From Bacillota bacterium (GTDB taxonomy: Bacteria > Bacillota > Clostridia > Christensenellales > Aristaeellaceae): a DNA stretch of 12,698 bases. Within the stretch, counting starts at the first letter, position 1, and each line of letters starts with the position of its first letter. The position numbers were made by a program, and so were the translations under genes. The notes beneath the pieces are model-generated. The model worked only from the letters and a program-made list of their open reading frames with translations. It was not told the origin of the DNA and did no database searches. The DNA lies in assembly GCA_023411175.1 (NCBI GenBank), contig JAEYPB010000035.1, forward strand, positions 1 through 12,698. The letters run 5' to 3'. Of this stretch, positions 5,268 through 12,573 are shown in pieces.

Positions 5268-7886
5268 TTGAACATCCTCTCAGTCAAGGCCTTTCAAGGT
5301 CCGAACATCTATTGCCTGAAGCCGGTCGTCAAGCTCACGGTCACGCTCGGAGAGGGCGAGGATGCGCCCACCAGCGAGCGGCCGGGCTTTGCGGAGGCGC
5401 TTCTTGGCATGCTGCCGGGACTCAAAAAGCATCATTGCTCGCTGGGGCAGGAGGGCGGCTTTCTGGAAAGGCTCCGGGAAGGCACGTACCTGCCGCATGT
5501 GGCGGAGCACGCGATCCTCGAAATGCAGTATGCGCTGGGCTACGATGTGGCGTTTGGTCAGACCCGGCAGGAGGATGGCAGGGCGTACCGCATCGTGTTC
5601 CGGTATGAAAACGAAGCGGTGGCTGTCGCGTGCGCGCAGGCGGCGATGGGTCTTCTGGAAAAGATATGGATTGGGGAAGTCGCCGAATTCCAGGAGGCGC
5701 TGGAAGCGATCAGGCGGCTTAAGGCGGAGACGGACCCCGGCCCCAGCACCCTCGCGATTCTCGACGAAGCGCGGCGGCGCGGAATCCCCGCGTCGCGGCT
5801 GGGCGGCGGCAGCATGGTGCGGCTTGGAAGCGGCAAATACGCGCGGCGGCTACAGGCTTCGCTGACCGACGGCCCCAGCTGTGTGGCGGTGGACGCGGCG
5901 GGCGACAAGCAGTTGACGAAGGACACACTCGGCGCGCTGGGCATTCCGGTACCGGATGGACGGGTCTGTCATTCCGCCCGGGAGGCGGCCGCCGCGGCGG
6001 CGGAAATCGGGTACCCGGTGGTGGTCAAGCCACTCGACGGAAACCACGGCAACGGCGTATCCATCGGCCTTCAAAGCGCGGCGCAGGTGGAGGAGGCATA
6101 TTCGAAAGCGGTGGCGGTTAGCCGCGCGGCGCTGGTAGAAAAGCAGGTGGAGGGCTGGGATTACCGGTTGCTGGTGGTGGGCGGAAGGGTCTCGGCGGCG
6201 GCGGAACGAAGGCCGCCGGAGGTGATTGGCGACGGCGTCAACACCATCCGCTCGCTGGTGGAGATCGAAAACCGGAACCCAAACCGGGGTGAAGGACATG
6301 AAAAGCCGCTGACAAAGATCGAACTGGATGAATCCGCGGTGCATTTATTGCGCGAGGCGGGGCTTTCCCCCTCCTCGGTGCCGGCGGAGGGCACCCACAT
6401 TGTGCTTCGGAAAAACGCCAACCTGTCCAGCGGTGGCACCGCGCGGGCGATCGAGGCCGTCCACGAGAAGAACGCCGAGTATGCGGTGCGCGCCGCGGAG
6501 GCGATGGGGCTGGATGTGGCGGGCATTGACATTTGCTCAAAGGATATTTCTGTGCCGTTGGATGAGAACGGCGGCGCGATCCTGGAGGTCAACGCCGGGC
6601 CGGGGCTTCGGATGCACATGACGCCTTCGGAGGGCGCACCGGTGAACGTGGCGAAGGACATTCTGGACATGCTGTTTCCCGTAGGGCGGACGGCATCGGT
6701 GCCCATTGTGTCGGTCACCGGAACCAACGGAAAGACCACCACCGTCCGACTGATCGCGCGAGGGCTGAAGACGAACGGGCTCGCCGTCGGCATGACCACC
6801 ACCAGCGGCATTTTTATCGATGAACGCTGCGTCGCCCCCGGAGATAACACCGGCGCGGTCAGCGCGGGTGCGGTGCTGGCGCACCCGGAGGTGGAAGCGG
6901 CGGTGCTCGAAACCGCCCGGGGCGGCATCGTTCGGCGGGGCCTCGGGTACGACCGGGCGGATGTGGCCGTCGTGACCAACATCTCCGACGACCACCTGGG
7001 GCAGGACGGGCTGGAATCCGTCGAAGACATCGCCTTTGTCAAGGCGCTGGTGGTGGAGGCGGTGAAGCCCGCCGGTTGGGCGGTGCTCAACGCGGACGAC
7101 CGCCTGGTTCAGCATTTTGTGGACCGCGCACAATGCGGCATCATCTACTTTTCAATGGACGCGATGAACGAAAGGGTTCGGGCGCACATCGAAGCCGGAG
7201 GCCGCGCGGTCTGCCTGAAGGGGCACGTGATCGCCGCCTTTGAGGGCGGCACGCCCAGACAGATCGCAAAGGTGGGGGAGATACCCATCGCCTACGGCGG
7301 GATGGCGCCCTGCAACATCGAAAACGCGCTGGCCGCCGCCGCCGCGCTGATGGCGCTGAACGTCCCCGACGCGCGCATCCGGGAGGCGCTCACCGGCTTC
7401 AGGCCCGATGAAAAGGACAACCCAGGCCGCTTCAATGTTTTTAAAGTGAGCGACTACCGGGTCATGCTGGACTACGGCCACAACGTGGCGGGCTATGAGC
7501 AGGTGATCGGCTTTCTGGAAAGGCAGGACGCGCAGCGGTTGGTGGGGGTGATCGGCGTGCCGGGCGACCGGCGGGACGACGCCATCGGCAAAGTTGGCGC
7601 GCTCTGCGCAAAGCACTTCGACAAGCTCTACGTCAAGGAGGATGAGGACACCCGCGGGCGCGCGCCGGGCGAGGTGGCACGAATCCTCAAAGCCGCCGCC
7701 CAGCGCGCCGCTGGGCGCGAGGTTGAAGTGGTGCTCTCGGAAAAAGACGCGCTGATGCGGGCGATGGCGGAGGCCCGGGCCGGCGACTTCATCACCGTCT
7801 TTTACGAGGCGTATGAGCCCCTCAAACAGCTCATCACGGAGTGCGGCGGCGAACTGGTTCCGGATATCCGGAGTTTTTGCCGCTAG
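5268..7886 (+). CDS. cphA: Cyanophycin synthetase, 872 aa
   Basis: CphA polymerises aspartate and arginine into cyanophycin using ATP. TTG 5268 was chosen as start because GGAGG (5254-5258) lies nine bases upstream and the protein then begins MNILSVKAFQGPNIY, as CphA proteins do; TTG 5259 directly abuts the SD. An N-terminal domain (about 1-160) carries HVAEH and a further Glu (His77, Glu80, His81, Glu85). The ATP-grasp domain (about 210-470) shows VVVKPLDGNHGNGVSIG at 251-267 and EVNAGPGLRMH at 440-450 and adds aspartate. The Mur-ligase-like domain (about 478-872) has the P-loop TGTNGKTT at 485-492 and NISDDHLG at 571-578 and adds arginine. Length is normal for CphA1, with all domains complete. 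Non-cyanobacterial heterotrophs with cphB-cphA pairs are known. Transcription ends at or near the hairpin 7924-7955. Confidence 0.96.
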   Translation: MNILSVKAFQGPNIYCLKPVVKLTVTLGEGEDAPTSERPGFAEALLGMLPGLKKHHCSLGQEGGFLERLREGTYLPHVAEHAILEMQYALGYDVAFGQTRQEDGRAYRIVFRYENEAVAVACAQAAMGLLEKIWIGEVAEFQEALEAIRRLKAETDPGPSTLAILDEARRRGIPASRLGGGSMVRLGSGKYARRLQASLTDGPSCVAVDAAGDKQLTKDTLGALGIPVPDGRVCHSAREAAAAAAEIGYPVVVKPLDGNHGNGVSIGLQSAAQVEEAYSKAVAVSRAALVEKQVEGWDYRLLVVGGRVSAAAERRPPEVIGDGVNTIRSLVEIENRNPNRGEGHEKPLTKIELDESAVHLLREAGLSPSSVPAEGTHIVLRKNANLSSGGTARAIEAVHEKNAEYAVRAAEAMGLDVAGIDICSKDISVPLDENGGAILEVNAGPGLRMHMTPSEGAPVNVAKDILDMLFPVGRTASVPIVSVTGTNGKTTTVRLIARGLKTNGLAVGMTTTSGIFIDERCVAPGDNTGAVSAGAVLAHPEVEAAVLETARGGIVRRGLGYDRADVAVVTNISDDHLGQDGLESVEDIAFVKALVVEAVKPAGWAVLNADDRLVQHFVDRAQCGIIYFSMDAMNERVRAHIEAGGRAVCLKGHVIAAFEGGTPRQIAKVGEIPIAYGGMAPCNIENALAAAAALMALNVPDARIREALTGFRPDEKDNPGRFNVFKVSDYRVMLDYGHNVAGYEQVIGFLERQDAQRLVGVIGVPGDRRDDAIGKVGALCAKHFDKLYVKEDEDTRGRAPGEVARILKAAAQRAAGREVEVVLSEKDALMRAMAEARAGDFITVFYEAYEPLKQLITECGGELVPDIRSFCR

Positions 7887-7923
7887 CAAACCGGCGCATC
7901 CGGATGCGTGGATTATGAAATGT

Positions 7924-7955
7924 GAGCGCCCCCCGGCCATGGCCGCGGGGCGCTC
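7924..7955. terminator. Hairpin between convergent cphA and dehydrogenase genes
   Basis: GAGCGCCCC (7924-7932) pairs with GGGGCGCTC (7947-7955), with a further GC-rich inner stem CGGCC/GGCCG. It sits between two converging genes, 38 bases after cphA and 25 after the dehydrogenase stop. The following bases are AT-rich on the plus strand (TAAATATATATAG) but there is no clean T-run on either side, so termination strength is uncertain. Confidence 0.65.
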
Positions 7956-7979
7956 GTAAATATATATAGTAGAAGAAAC

Positions 7980-9002
7980 TCAGTCGCCGACCTTGATGAG
8001 CACCTTACCGCGCTTTCGGAAGGAAGCGTCGGTAAACACGCGCTCAATGTCCTCAAGCGGTACGATGTCGGTAATGATGTCGTCCATAACCACCCGCTTC
8101 TGCCCCAGAAGCCGGACGCTCCGGGTAAAGGTATAGGGGTTGATGAAGGAGGAGACGATGGTCAGCTCCCGTTGAAAGATGGAAAAGGGCTTGACGACGA
8201 TCTCCGTCTCCGGAGCGACCAACCCGAACAGCATCACCGTGCAGCACTTGCCGGCCAGCTCGATCGCCTGCTTCTGGGTGAAGGGTGTTCCGGCCGCTTC
8301 GATCACGCAGTCGAGGTTTTCGCATTCGCGGTCGATCGCCTCGCGGATGTCCTCTTTGGTCGGGTCGATCACCACATCCGCGCCCAGCTTTTTCGCGAGT
8401 TCCTGCTTTTCCGGCACCAGCTCGCTAACGATAAGCTTGCCGGCGCCGCTGATCTTCGCCAGCTGCAGCATCATGAGGCCAATCGGGCCCGCGCCGATGA
8501 CCAGCACGTTCGCGCCCGCCTTGATGTGACAAAGGTCAATGCCGTTGATGCAGCAGGACAGCGTCTCCGACTGTGAGCCAGCCTCAAAGGACAATTCGTC
8601 CGGCAGATGGTAGACCTGCTTTTCGGGCACCACCGCGTACTCGGCGAAGCCGCCGGGGAAGGTGGTGCCGTAGCCCTTCATGCTGGTGCAGAAGTGGGCT
8701 TTGCCGTTCATGCAGAAGTAGCACTCGCCGCATACCTCGTTGGGGTCCACCGAAACCCGGTCACCGGGCTTGAAGCGGGTAACCTTCGTACCCACCGCGT
8801 CGACGATGCCGGAGAACTCGTGGCCGATTACCGTGCCCTCGGGCACCGGCGCGGCGCCGCCGTCGCCGTGAAAGATGTGCAGATCCGTGCCGCATACGCC
8901 GCAGAATTTGACCTTGATCCGGACATCCTGCTCGCCGACCTCCGGCTTCGGAATGTCCACCACGCGCACGTCGTTTTTCTTGAAATATACAGCCGCTTTC
9001 AT
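7980..9002 (-). CDS. Zinc-dependent medium-chain alcohol/polyol dehydrogenase (340 aa)
   Basis: This is a cytoplasmic MDR-superfamily oxidoreductase of the sorbitol/threonine dehydrogenase type. The catalytic zinc ligands are likely Cys37 (CGVCGTD), His61 and Glu62 (GHEF). The structural zinc lobe is intact with Cys91, Cys94, Cys97 and Cys105 (CGECYFC). The Rossmann glycine motif GAGPIG is at 170-175, and an acidic residue (Glu194 in IVSELVPEKQ) near the end of the second strand suggests NAD rather than NADP. GGGAGG lies about six bases before the ATG. It is the last gene of the ABC operon, 42 bases after the second permease, so it probably oxidises the imported sugar alcohol or a derivative. 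The exact substrate cannot be read from the sequence; L-threonine or butanediol dehydrogenases are related alternatives. Confidence 0.92.
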   Translation of the reverse strand: MKAAVYFKKNDVRVVDIPKPEVGEQDVRIKVKFCGVCGTDLHIFHGDGGAAPVPEGTVIGHEFSGIVDAVGTKVTRFKPGDRVSVDPNEVCGECYFCMNGKAHFCTSMKGYGTTFPGGFAEYAVVPEKQVYHLPDELSFEAGSQSETLSCCINGIDLCHIKAGANVLVIGAGPIGLMMLQLAKISGAGKLIVSELVPEKQELAKKLGADVVIDPTKEDIREAIDRECENLDCVIEAAGTPFTQKQAIELAGKCCTVMLFGLVAPETEIVVKPFSIFQRELTIVSSFINPYTFTRSVRLLGQKRVVMDDIITDIVPLEDIERVFTDASFRKRGKVLIKVGD

Positions 9003-9044
9003 GTTTATCCTCCCGTACTTTTGCCCGCAGGCTTCCTTCCAATA

Positions 9045-9917
9045 TTACCCCTTGACCGCACCCATCGTCAAGCCCTTGACCAGCGACTTCTGCGTCAGCC
9101 AGCCCAGAAGCACCGCGGGCAGCACCGAAATGGTGGAAGAGGCCGAGAGCTGCGCGGTGAACTGGCCCTGCTGTTCTCGGAAGCGCGCCATGTATACGGG
9201 GAGCGTGGCCGTCTGGTTGGTAGTCAGGTTGAAGCCCAGGAAAAACTCATTCCAGATGAATACCGCCACGAGCAGGCCAGCCGTGATGATGCCGGTGCGC
9301 GCCAGCGGTACGACGACCTTGGTCAGCTGCTGGGAACGGGTGCAGCCGTCGATCTCGCTGGCCTCGATCAGCGAGGCGGGGATGTCCGCCAGGAACGAGT
9401 GTACCATCCACACCACCAGCGGCAGGTGGAACCCGACATAGATGATGAGAAGGCCCAAGGGTGTCTTGTGCAGGTTCAGCGCGTTGAACGTCAGGTACAG
9501 TGGGATCAGCACCGCAACCGGCGGCAGCAGGATGGAGGTGATGAAGCTCAGGTACAGGTTGTCATTGGTGCCGGGCTTCTTGAAACGGCCGAACTGCAAC
9601 GCGAAGGCTGCGGGTACGCCCAGAAGGAGGCACATGATCGTGCTGCCGAGAACCTGGAAAATGGAGTTGTTTAGGTAGAGGACCATATCCGGGTCCTTTA
9701 GCACCTTCTGGAAGGTGACCAGCGTGGGCTTGAAGAAGAGCGCCGGATTGACCGCCTGAATCTCCGTCTTGAAGCCCGTCAGAAACATGTACAGGATGGG
9801 GAAGAAGTAGAGGATGCCAAAGCCGTAACAGATGATGCCCAGCACCAGCTTTTTGATGAGCTTCCGGCGCTGGATCGCCCGGTTGACCACGTAAATGGAA
9901 CGTTTTTCAGCCATCAT
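9045..9917 (-). CDS. Carbohydrate ABC transporter permease, MalG/UgpE type (290 aa)
   Basis: This inner membrane-spanning subunit of a CUT1 sugar importer has about six transmembrane helices, the first at roughly 24-47. The cytoplasmic EAA loop that docks on the ATPase is at 185-205 (EASEIDGCTRSQQLTKVVVP). The C-terminus (TQKSLVKGLTMGAVKG) is typical of MalG-like permeases. The start ATG at 9915-9917 has GGAGG with eight bases spacing; the next codon is also ATG. Its SD overlaps the TAG stop of the upstream permease gene (TAGGAGG), with only 12 bases between the genes, so the two permeases are probably translationally coupled and made in equal amounts. The partner ATPase is not in the window, as is usual where a shared MsiK/MalK-type ATPase is encoded elsewhere. 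Confidence 0.94.
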   Translation of the reverse strand: MMAEKRSIYVVNRAIQRRKLIKKLVLGIICYGFGILYFFPILYMFLTGFKTEIQAVNPALFFKPTLVTFQKVLKDPDMVLYLNNSIFQVLGSTIMCLLLGVPAAFALQFGRFKKPGTNDNLYLSFITSILLPPVAVLIPLYLTFNALNLHKTPLGLLIIYVGFHLPLVVWMVHSFLADIPASLIEASEIDGCTRSQQLTKVVVPLARTGIITAGLLVAVFIWNEFFLGFNLTTNQTATLPVYMARFREQQGQFTAQLSASSTISVLPAVLLGWLTQKSLVKGLTMGAVKG

Positions 9918-9929
9918 GCGCCTTCCCTC

Positions 9930-10826
9930 CTAATCGTACATCGCTCGGCGCTTCTTGATCGCGCGGTAGAGCAGTTGGACTGCGAGCATGGTGATCAGCA
10001 CCGTGATGACCGCGACCGTCGCCGCGCGCCCGACCTGGTTGGCGCTGAATACGATCTTGTAGATGTAGAACGGAAGTGTGTAAGAACGCGTGCCCGGTCC
10101 GCCCGCAGTGGTGACGAGAATCAAACCGAACTCCTTGATGATGAAGATCATGCCCAGCATGATTGCCACCTGCATGTGGTTCAAGATCATCGGCAGTTTA
10201 ATCCTGAAGGTCATGACGCCCCAGTTGCAGCCGTCAATCCGGGCGGATTCCAGAACCTCCTGGGAAATACCCTGAAGGCCGGCCAGGATCACGAGCACGA
10301 AGAAGGGCATCCATTGCCATACGAACAGAAATGCGATGAGCGGAAGTGAATAATAGCTGATGAAATCGATGGGCTCTGCGCCGATGAGCCTGCAAATATA
10401 GCCATACCAGCCAAAGGTCGTGTTGAGGATGGTCACCTTCCAGACCACGCCGCTGGCGGTGGACATGACGAAGAAGGGGCCGAGGATCAGCGTGCGCACA
10501 ACATTGATCCCGGGGATGTCGTGGTCGAGCAGCAGGGAAACCAGAAATCCAAAGAACGTGCACGCGGCCAGCGCGATCAAGGTCAGAAGGAGTGTCTGCC
10601 CCGTAATGACCCAGAACTCCGCGCTGCCGGTTCCCCACAAATAGTATTCATAATTTGCCAGCCAGCCCATCCGGATGCCCAGATCTGGCCGGGACATGTT
10701 CCACTTGAGCAGCGAGAACACAATTGTCAATAAGAAGGGAATCTGGGTCGTGATCATGACCCATAGGATCGCCGGGAGAGCGTAGTATTTGTCCGTAAGG
10801 CGCCTTTTTGCCAGAGTGCGCTGCAT
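9930..10826 (-). CDS. Carbohydrate ABC transporter permease, MalF/UgpA type (298 aa)
   Basis: This is the first permease of the CUT1 importer. It shows about six transmembrane helices, starting with YYALPAILWVMITTQIPFLL near residues 14-33. The EAA loop is at about 192-212 (LESARIDGCNWGVMTFRIKL), and the MalF-type block TTAGGPGTRSYTLPFYIYK precedes the last helix. The ATG at 10824-10826 was chosen because AGGTGA lies five bases before it; an in-frame GTG at 10833-10835 with AAGGG upstream is a possible alternative that adds three residues. A long GC-rich hairpin and a possible TATAAT promoter separate it from the binding-protein gene, so it may be expressed both by read-through and on its own. 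It pairs with the MalG-like permease immediately downstream. Confidence 0.94.
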   Translation of the reverse strand: MQRTLAKRRLTDKYYALPAILWVMITTQIPFLLTIVFSLLKWNMSRPDLGIRMGWLANYEYYLWGTGSAEFWVITGQTLLLTLIALAACTFFGFLVSLLLDHDIPGINVVRTLILGPFFVMSTASGVVWKVTILNTTFGWYGYICRLIGAEPIDFISYYSLPLIAFLFVWQWMPFFVLVILAGLQGISQEVLESARIDGCNWGVMTFRIKLPMILNHMQVAIMLGMIFIIKEFGLILVTTAGGPGTRSYTLPFYIYKIVFSANQVGRAATVAVITVLITMLAVQLLYRAIKKRRAMYD

Positions 10827-10898
10827 GCGCTTCACCTGCCCTTGATGTGGTCGAAGGGGCTAGAGGCCATTTGCGCCGCGAAGGATGCGGGCATGCCC

Positions 10899-10926
10899 AT
10901 TATATGCGAGGGGTGAATACTCCAAA
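10899..10926 (-). promoter_or_regulatory. Possible internal promoter for the permease genes
   Basis: On the minus strand a perfect TATAAT (10904-10899) lies 16 bases after TTTGGA (10926-10921, 3 of 6 matches to the -35 consensus). It sits just past the large hairpin at 10927-10965 and about 70 bases before the permease start. The -35 is weak, so this is a candidate only. Confidence 0.4.
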
Positions 10927-10965
10927 CCGCTCCCGCGCGCCCGCAGGGCGTGCGCGCGGGAGCGG
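10927..10965 (-). terminator. Long GC-rich hairpin between binding-protein and permease genes
   Basis: CCGCTCCCGCGCGC (10927-10940) and GCGCGCGGGAGCGG (10952-10965) are perfect 14-bp arms around an 11-base loop. In the direction of transcription only TTT follows, so it is probably a leaky terminator or an mRNA-stabilising stem. Such stems downstream of solute-binding-protein genes commonly allow more binding protein than permease to be made. Confidence 0.7.
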
Positions 10966-10994
10966 AATGCTCCTTCGCGGGGAGAGGCGGCGTC

Positions 10995-12338
10995 TTAGGC
11001 CTTGTATTCGCCTTCGACCGCGATTTCCTCAAACAGAGCCTGGGTGTTGGCGATGGCCTGATCCAGCGTGATCTGGTCGGTCACGAACTCGGCCAGCCAC
11101 TGGGTCATCTTGTCGCCGGCATCCGCGAACTCGGGGATGGCGATGTACTGCAGGCCCGTGTACGGAACGGGGTTGACGCAGGGGTTGTTGAAGTCCATCT
11201 CCTGCAGCGCGGCCAGCGTTGCGGCGGCATAGGGCACGTTGGCGTAGGCGGGCAGCGTGTACAGCGAGGAGCGGGCCGCCTGCGGCGTGGAAGCACCGGA
11301 CGGATCCGTCTCCAGCGTCAGATTCATGAAGTCCTTGGAGGTCGCCCAGAGCATGAAGTCAAACACTTCCTGCTTCTTGTCGCTCTTGGGGTTGATGCCC
11401 ATGGCCCAGTTCCACAGCCAGGAGGTGTTGGTCTCCTTGACCTGGTGCGGGGCGGCCACGTAGCCCATCTTGCCCTTGATGGGGCTGCCTTCGGCCTCAA
11501 AGCCGGAGCAGATGGAGGTCGCGTCGTAGTAGATGCCGCACTTGCCGGTCATCATCAGCGCGATGCACTCGTTGTAGGAGTAGCTGAGGATGTCCTTCTG
11601 GCCGGCGTCGCGCAGGATCTTCTTGTACATTTCCCACGCGGCGCGCTGCTCGGCGGTGTCCACGGTGGCGTTCCACTCCATGTCGTAGAACTGGCCGCCG
11701 AAGGCGTTGACCATCGTCACGAAGGGTGCGCCGCTCATGCCCCAGCCGGGCATGCCGCGCATGGTCATGCCGACATAATCTTCGCCCAGAGCCTTCTTGA
11801 GGTCGACCGCCAGCTGGTAGATATCATCCCAGGTGGGCTTCTCCGGCATGGTCAGGCCGGCCTTGTCGAACAGTTCCTTGTTGTACATGATGAACGAGGA
11901 CTCGCCGTAGTACGGAATCGCGTACTGCTTGCCCTCCAGCGCCAGCGACTGCATCATGCCCGGGATCAGGTCGTCGTAGTCGTACCAGGCCTTCTGCTCT
12001 TCCGTCATGGCCTCGAAGTAGGGGGTCAGATCCTCGAGCCAGCCGTTGCGGGCCCAGGTCTGCGCCTCGTAAGGCCCAATGTAGAACATGTCGTAGGCGT
12101 TGCCGCCGGAAGAGGCTTCCGTCGTCAGTTTTTCGCGCATGTCGTTCTCGGGCAGGATGGCGATGTTGATCTCGACGCCTTCCTTCTTGTAGTTCTCCTT
12201 CGCGAGATCGGCCAGCGCCTGGGAAAGCGGGTTGTTGGCCAGCACAACGTTGACGACCTTGGTCTCGGCGGACGCGAACGTGGGCGCGAGCGCAAGAATC
12301 AACATTACGGCCAGCAGCAGTGACAATCCTCTCTTCAT
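10995..12338 (-). CDS. Extracellular solute-binding protein, family 1 (sugar ABC transporter), 447 aa
   Basis: This is the substrate-capturing subunit of the CUT1 importer, exported by the Sec system. Residues 1-24 (MKRG, a hydrophobic core of Leu/Ala/Val, then APTFASA) form a signal peptide with a likely signal peptidase I site after ASA. There is no lipobox cysteine, which is unusual for a Gram-positive binding protein. The mature part has the family 1 layout: periplasmic-binding start VVNVVLANNPLSQALADL, GNAYDMFYIG, then IPYYGESSFIMYNKELFDKA where the protein accepts it is a sugar-binding type, and a late WLWNWAMGINPKSDKKQEVFD before the hinge. Four cysteines in the mature chain could form disulfides. 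GAGGAGGG lies six bases before the ATG. It is the first gene of the operon, behind a strong promoter and operator-like site. The substrate is unknown; the downstream dehydrogenase hints at a polyol or related sugar. Confidence 0.94.
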   Translation of the reverse strand: MKRGLSLLLAVMLILALAPTFASAETKVVNVVLANNPLSQALADLAKENYKKEGVEINIAILPENDMREKLTTEASSGGNAYDMFYIGPYEAQTWARNGWLEDLTPYFEAMTEEQKAWYDYDDLIPGMMQSLALEGKQYAIPYYGESSFIMYNKELFDKAGLTMPEKPTWDDIYQLAVDLKKALGEDYVGMTMRGMPGWGMSGAPFVTMVNAFGGQFYDMEWNATVDTAEQRAAWEMYKKILRDAGQKDILSYSYNECIALMMTGKCGIYYDATSICSGFEAEGSPIKGKMGYVAAPHQVKETNTSWLWNWAMGINPKSDKKQEVFDFMLWATSKDFMNLTLETDPSGASTPQAARSSLYTLPAYANVPYAAATLAALQEMDFNNPCVNPVPYTGLQYIAIPEFADAGDKMTQWLAEFVTDQITLDQAIANTQALFEEIAVEGEYKA

Positions 12339-12362
12339 ACAGGACCCTCCTCGATTTTTTCA

Positions 12363-12382
12363 ATTTGCGGTTTTCCGCAAAT
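12363..12382 (-). promoter_or_regulatory. Inverted repeat in the leader of the binding-protein gene
   Basis: ATTTGCGG and CCGCAAAT are perfect 8-base arms around a 4-base A/T loop, 24 bases before the start codon and just upstream of the SD. It could be an mRNA hairpin that affects translation or decay, or a second regulator site. No T-run follows in the direction of transcription. Confidence 0.45.
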
Positions 12383-12520
12383 ATTAAACAAAATCTTTTT
12401 GGCTTAATAGGGTTTTGTGCGTATGATGCGGGGTTTGGCGCAGGATGCATTCGGATGTCGGGAGGTGCTGCTGCGGAGAAGGTGTTTATTGCGATATTTT
12501 TTTATCGATTTGACTTTTAG

Positions 12521-12530
12521 AAAACGTTTT
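12521..12530. promoter_or_regulatory. AAAACGTTTT palindrome, probable operator
   Basis: This perfect 10-base palindrome with central CG is typical of LacI/GalR-family operators. The wider minus-strand sequence (AAAAAACGTTTTCT) also matches most of the CcpA cre consensus. It lies about 8-17 bases after the predicted transcription start of the ABC operon, a position where bound repressor blocks transcription. Which regulator uses it cannot be decided here. Confidence 0.6.
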
Positions 12531-12544
12531 TTATATGTGCGATT

Positions 12545-12573
12545 ATCATACATCAACCAAACAGAGTTGTCAA
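12545..12573 (-). promoter_or_regulatory. Sigma-A promoter of the ABC transporter operon
   Basis: On the minus strand a perfect -35 TTGACA (12573-12568) and a near-perfect -10 TATGAT (12550-12545) are separated by exactly 17 bases. Transcription would start near 12538, leaving a leader of about 200 bases before the binding-protein start codon. This is the best promoter in the window. Confidence 0.85.

Noticed and set aside
8607..9674. 355-codon open frame on the plus strand
   Set aside because: It is antisense to the dehydrogenase and permease genes and rich in Arg, Gln and His without motifs.
10950..12323. 457-codon open frame on the plus strand
   Set aside because: It is antisense to the solute-binding protein gene, whose signal peptide, family blocks and SD are clear.
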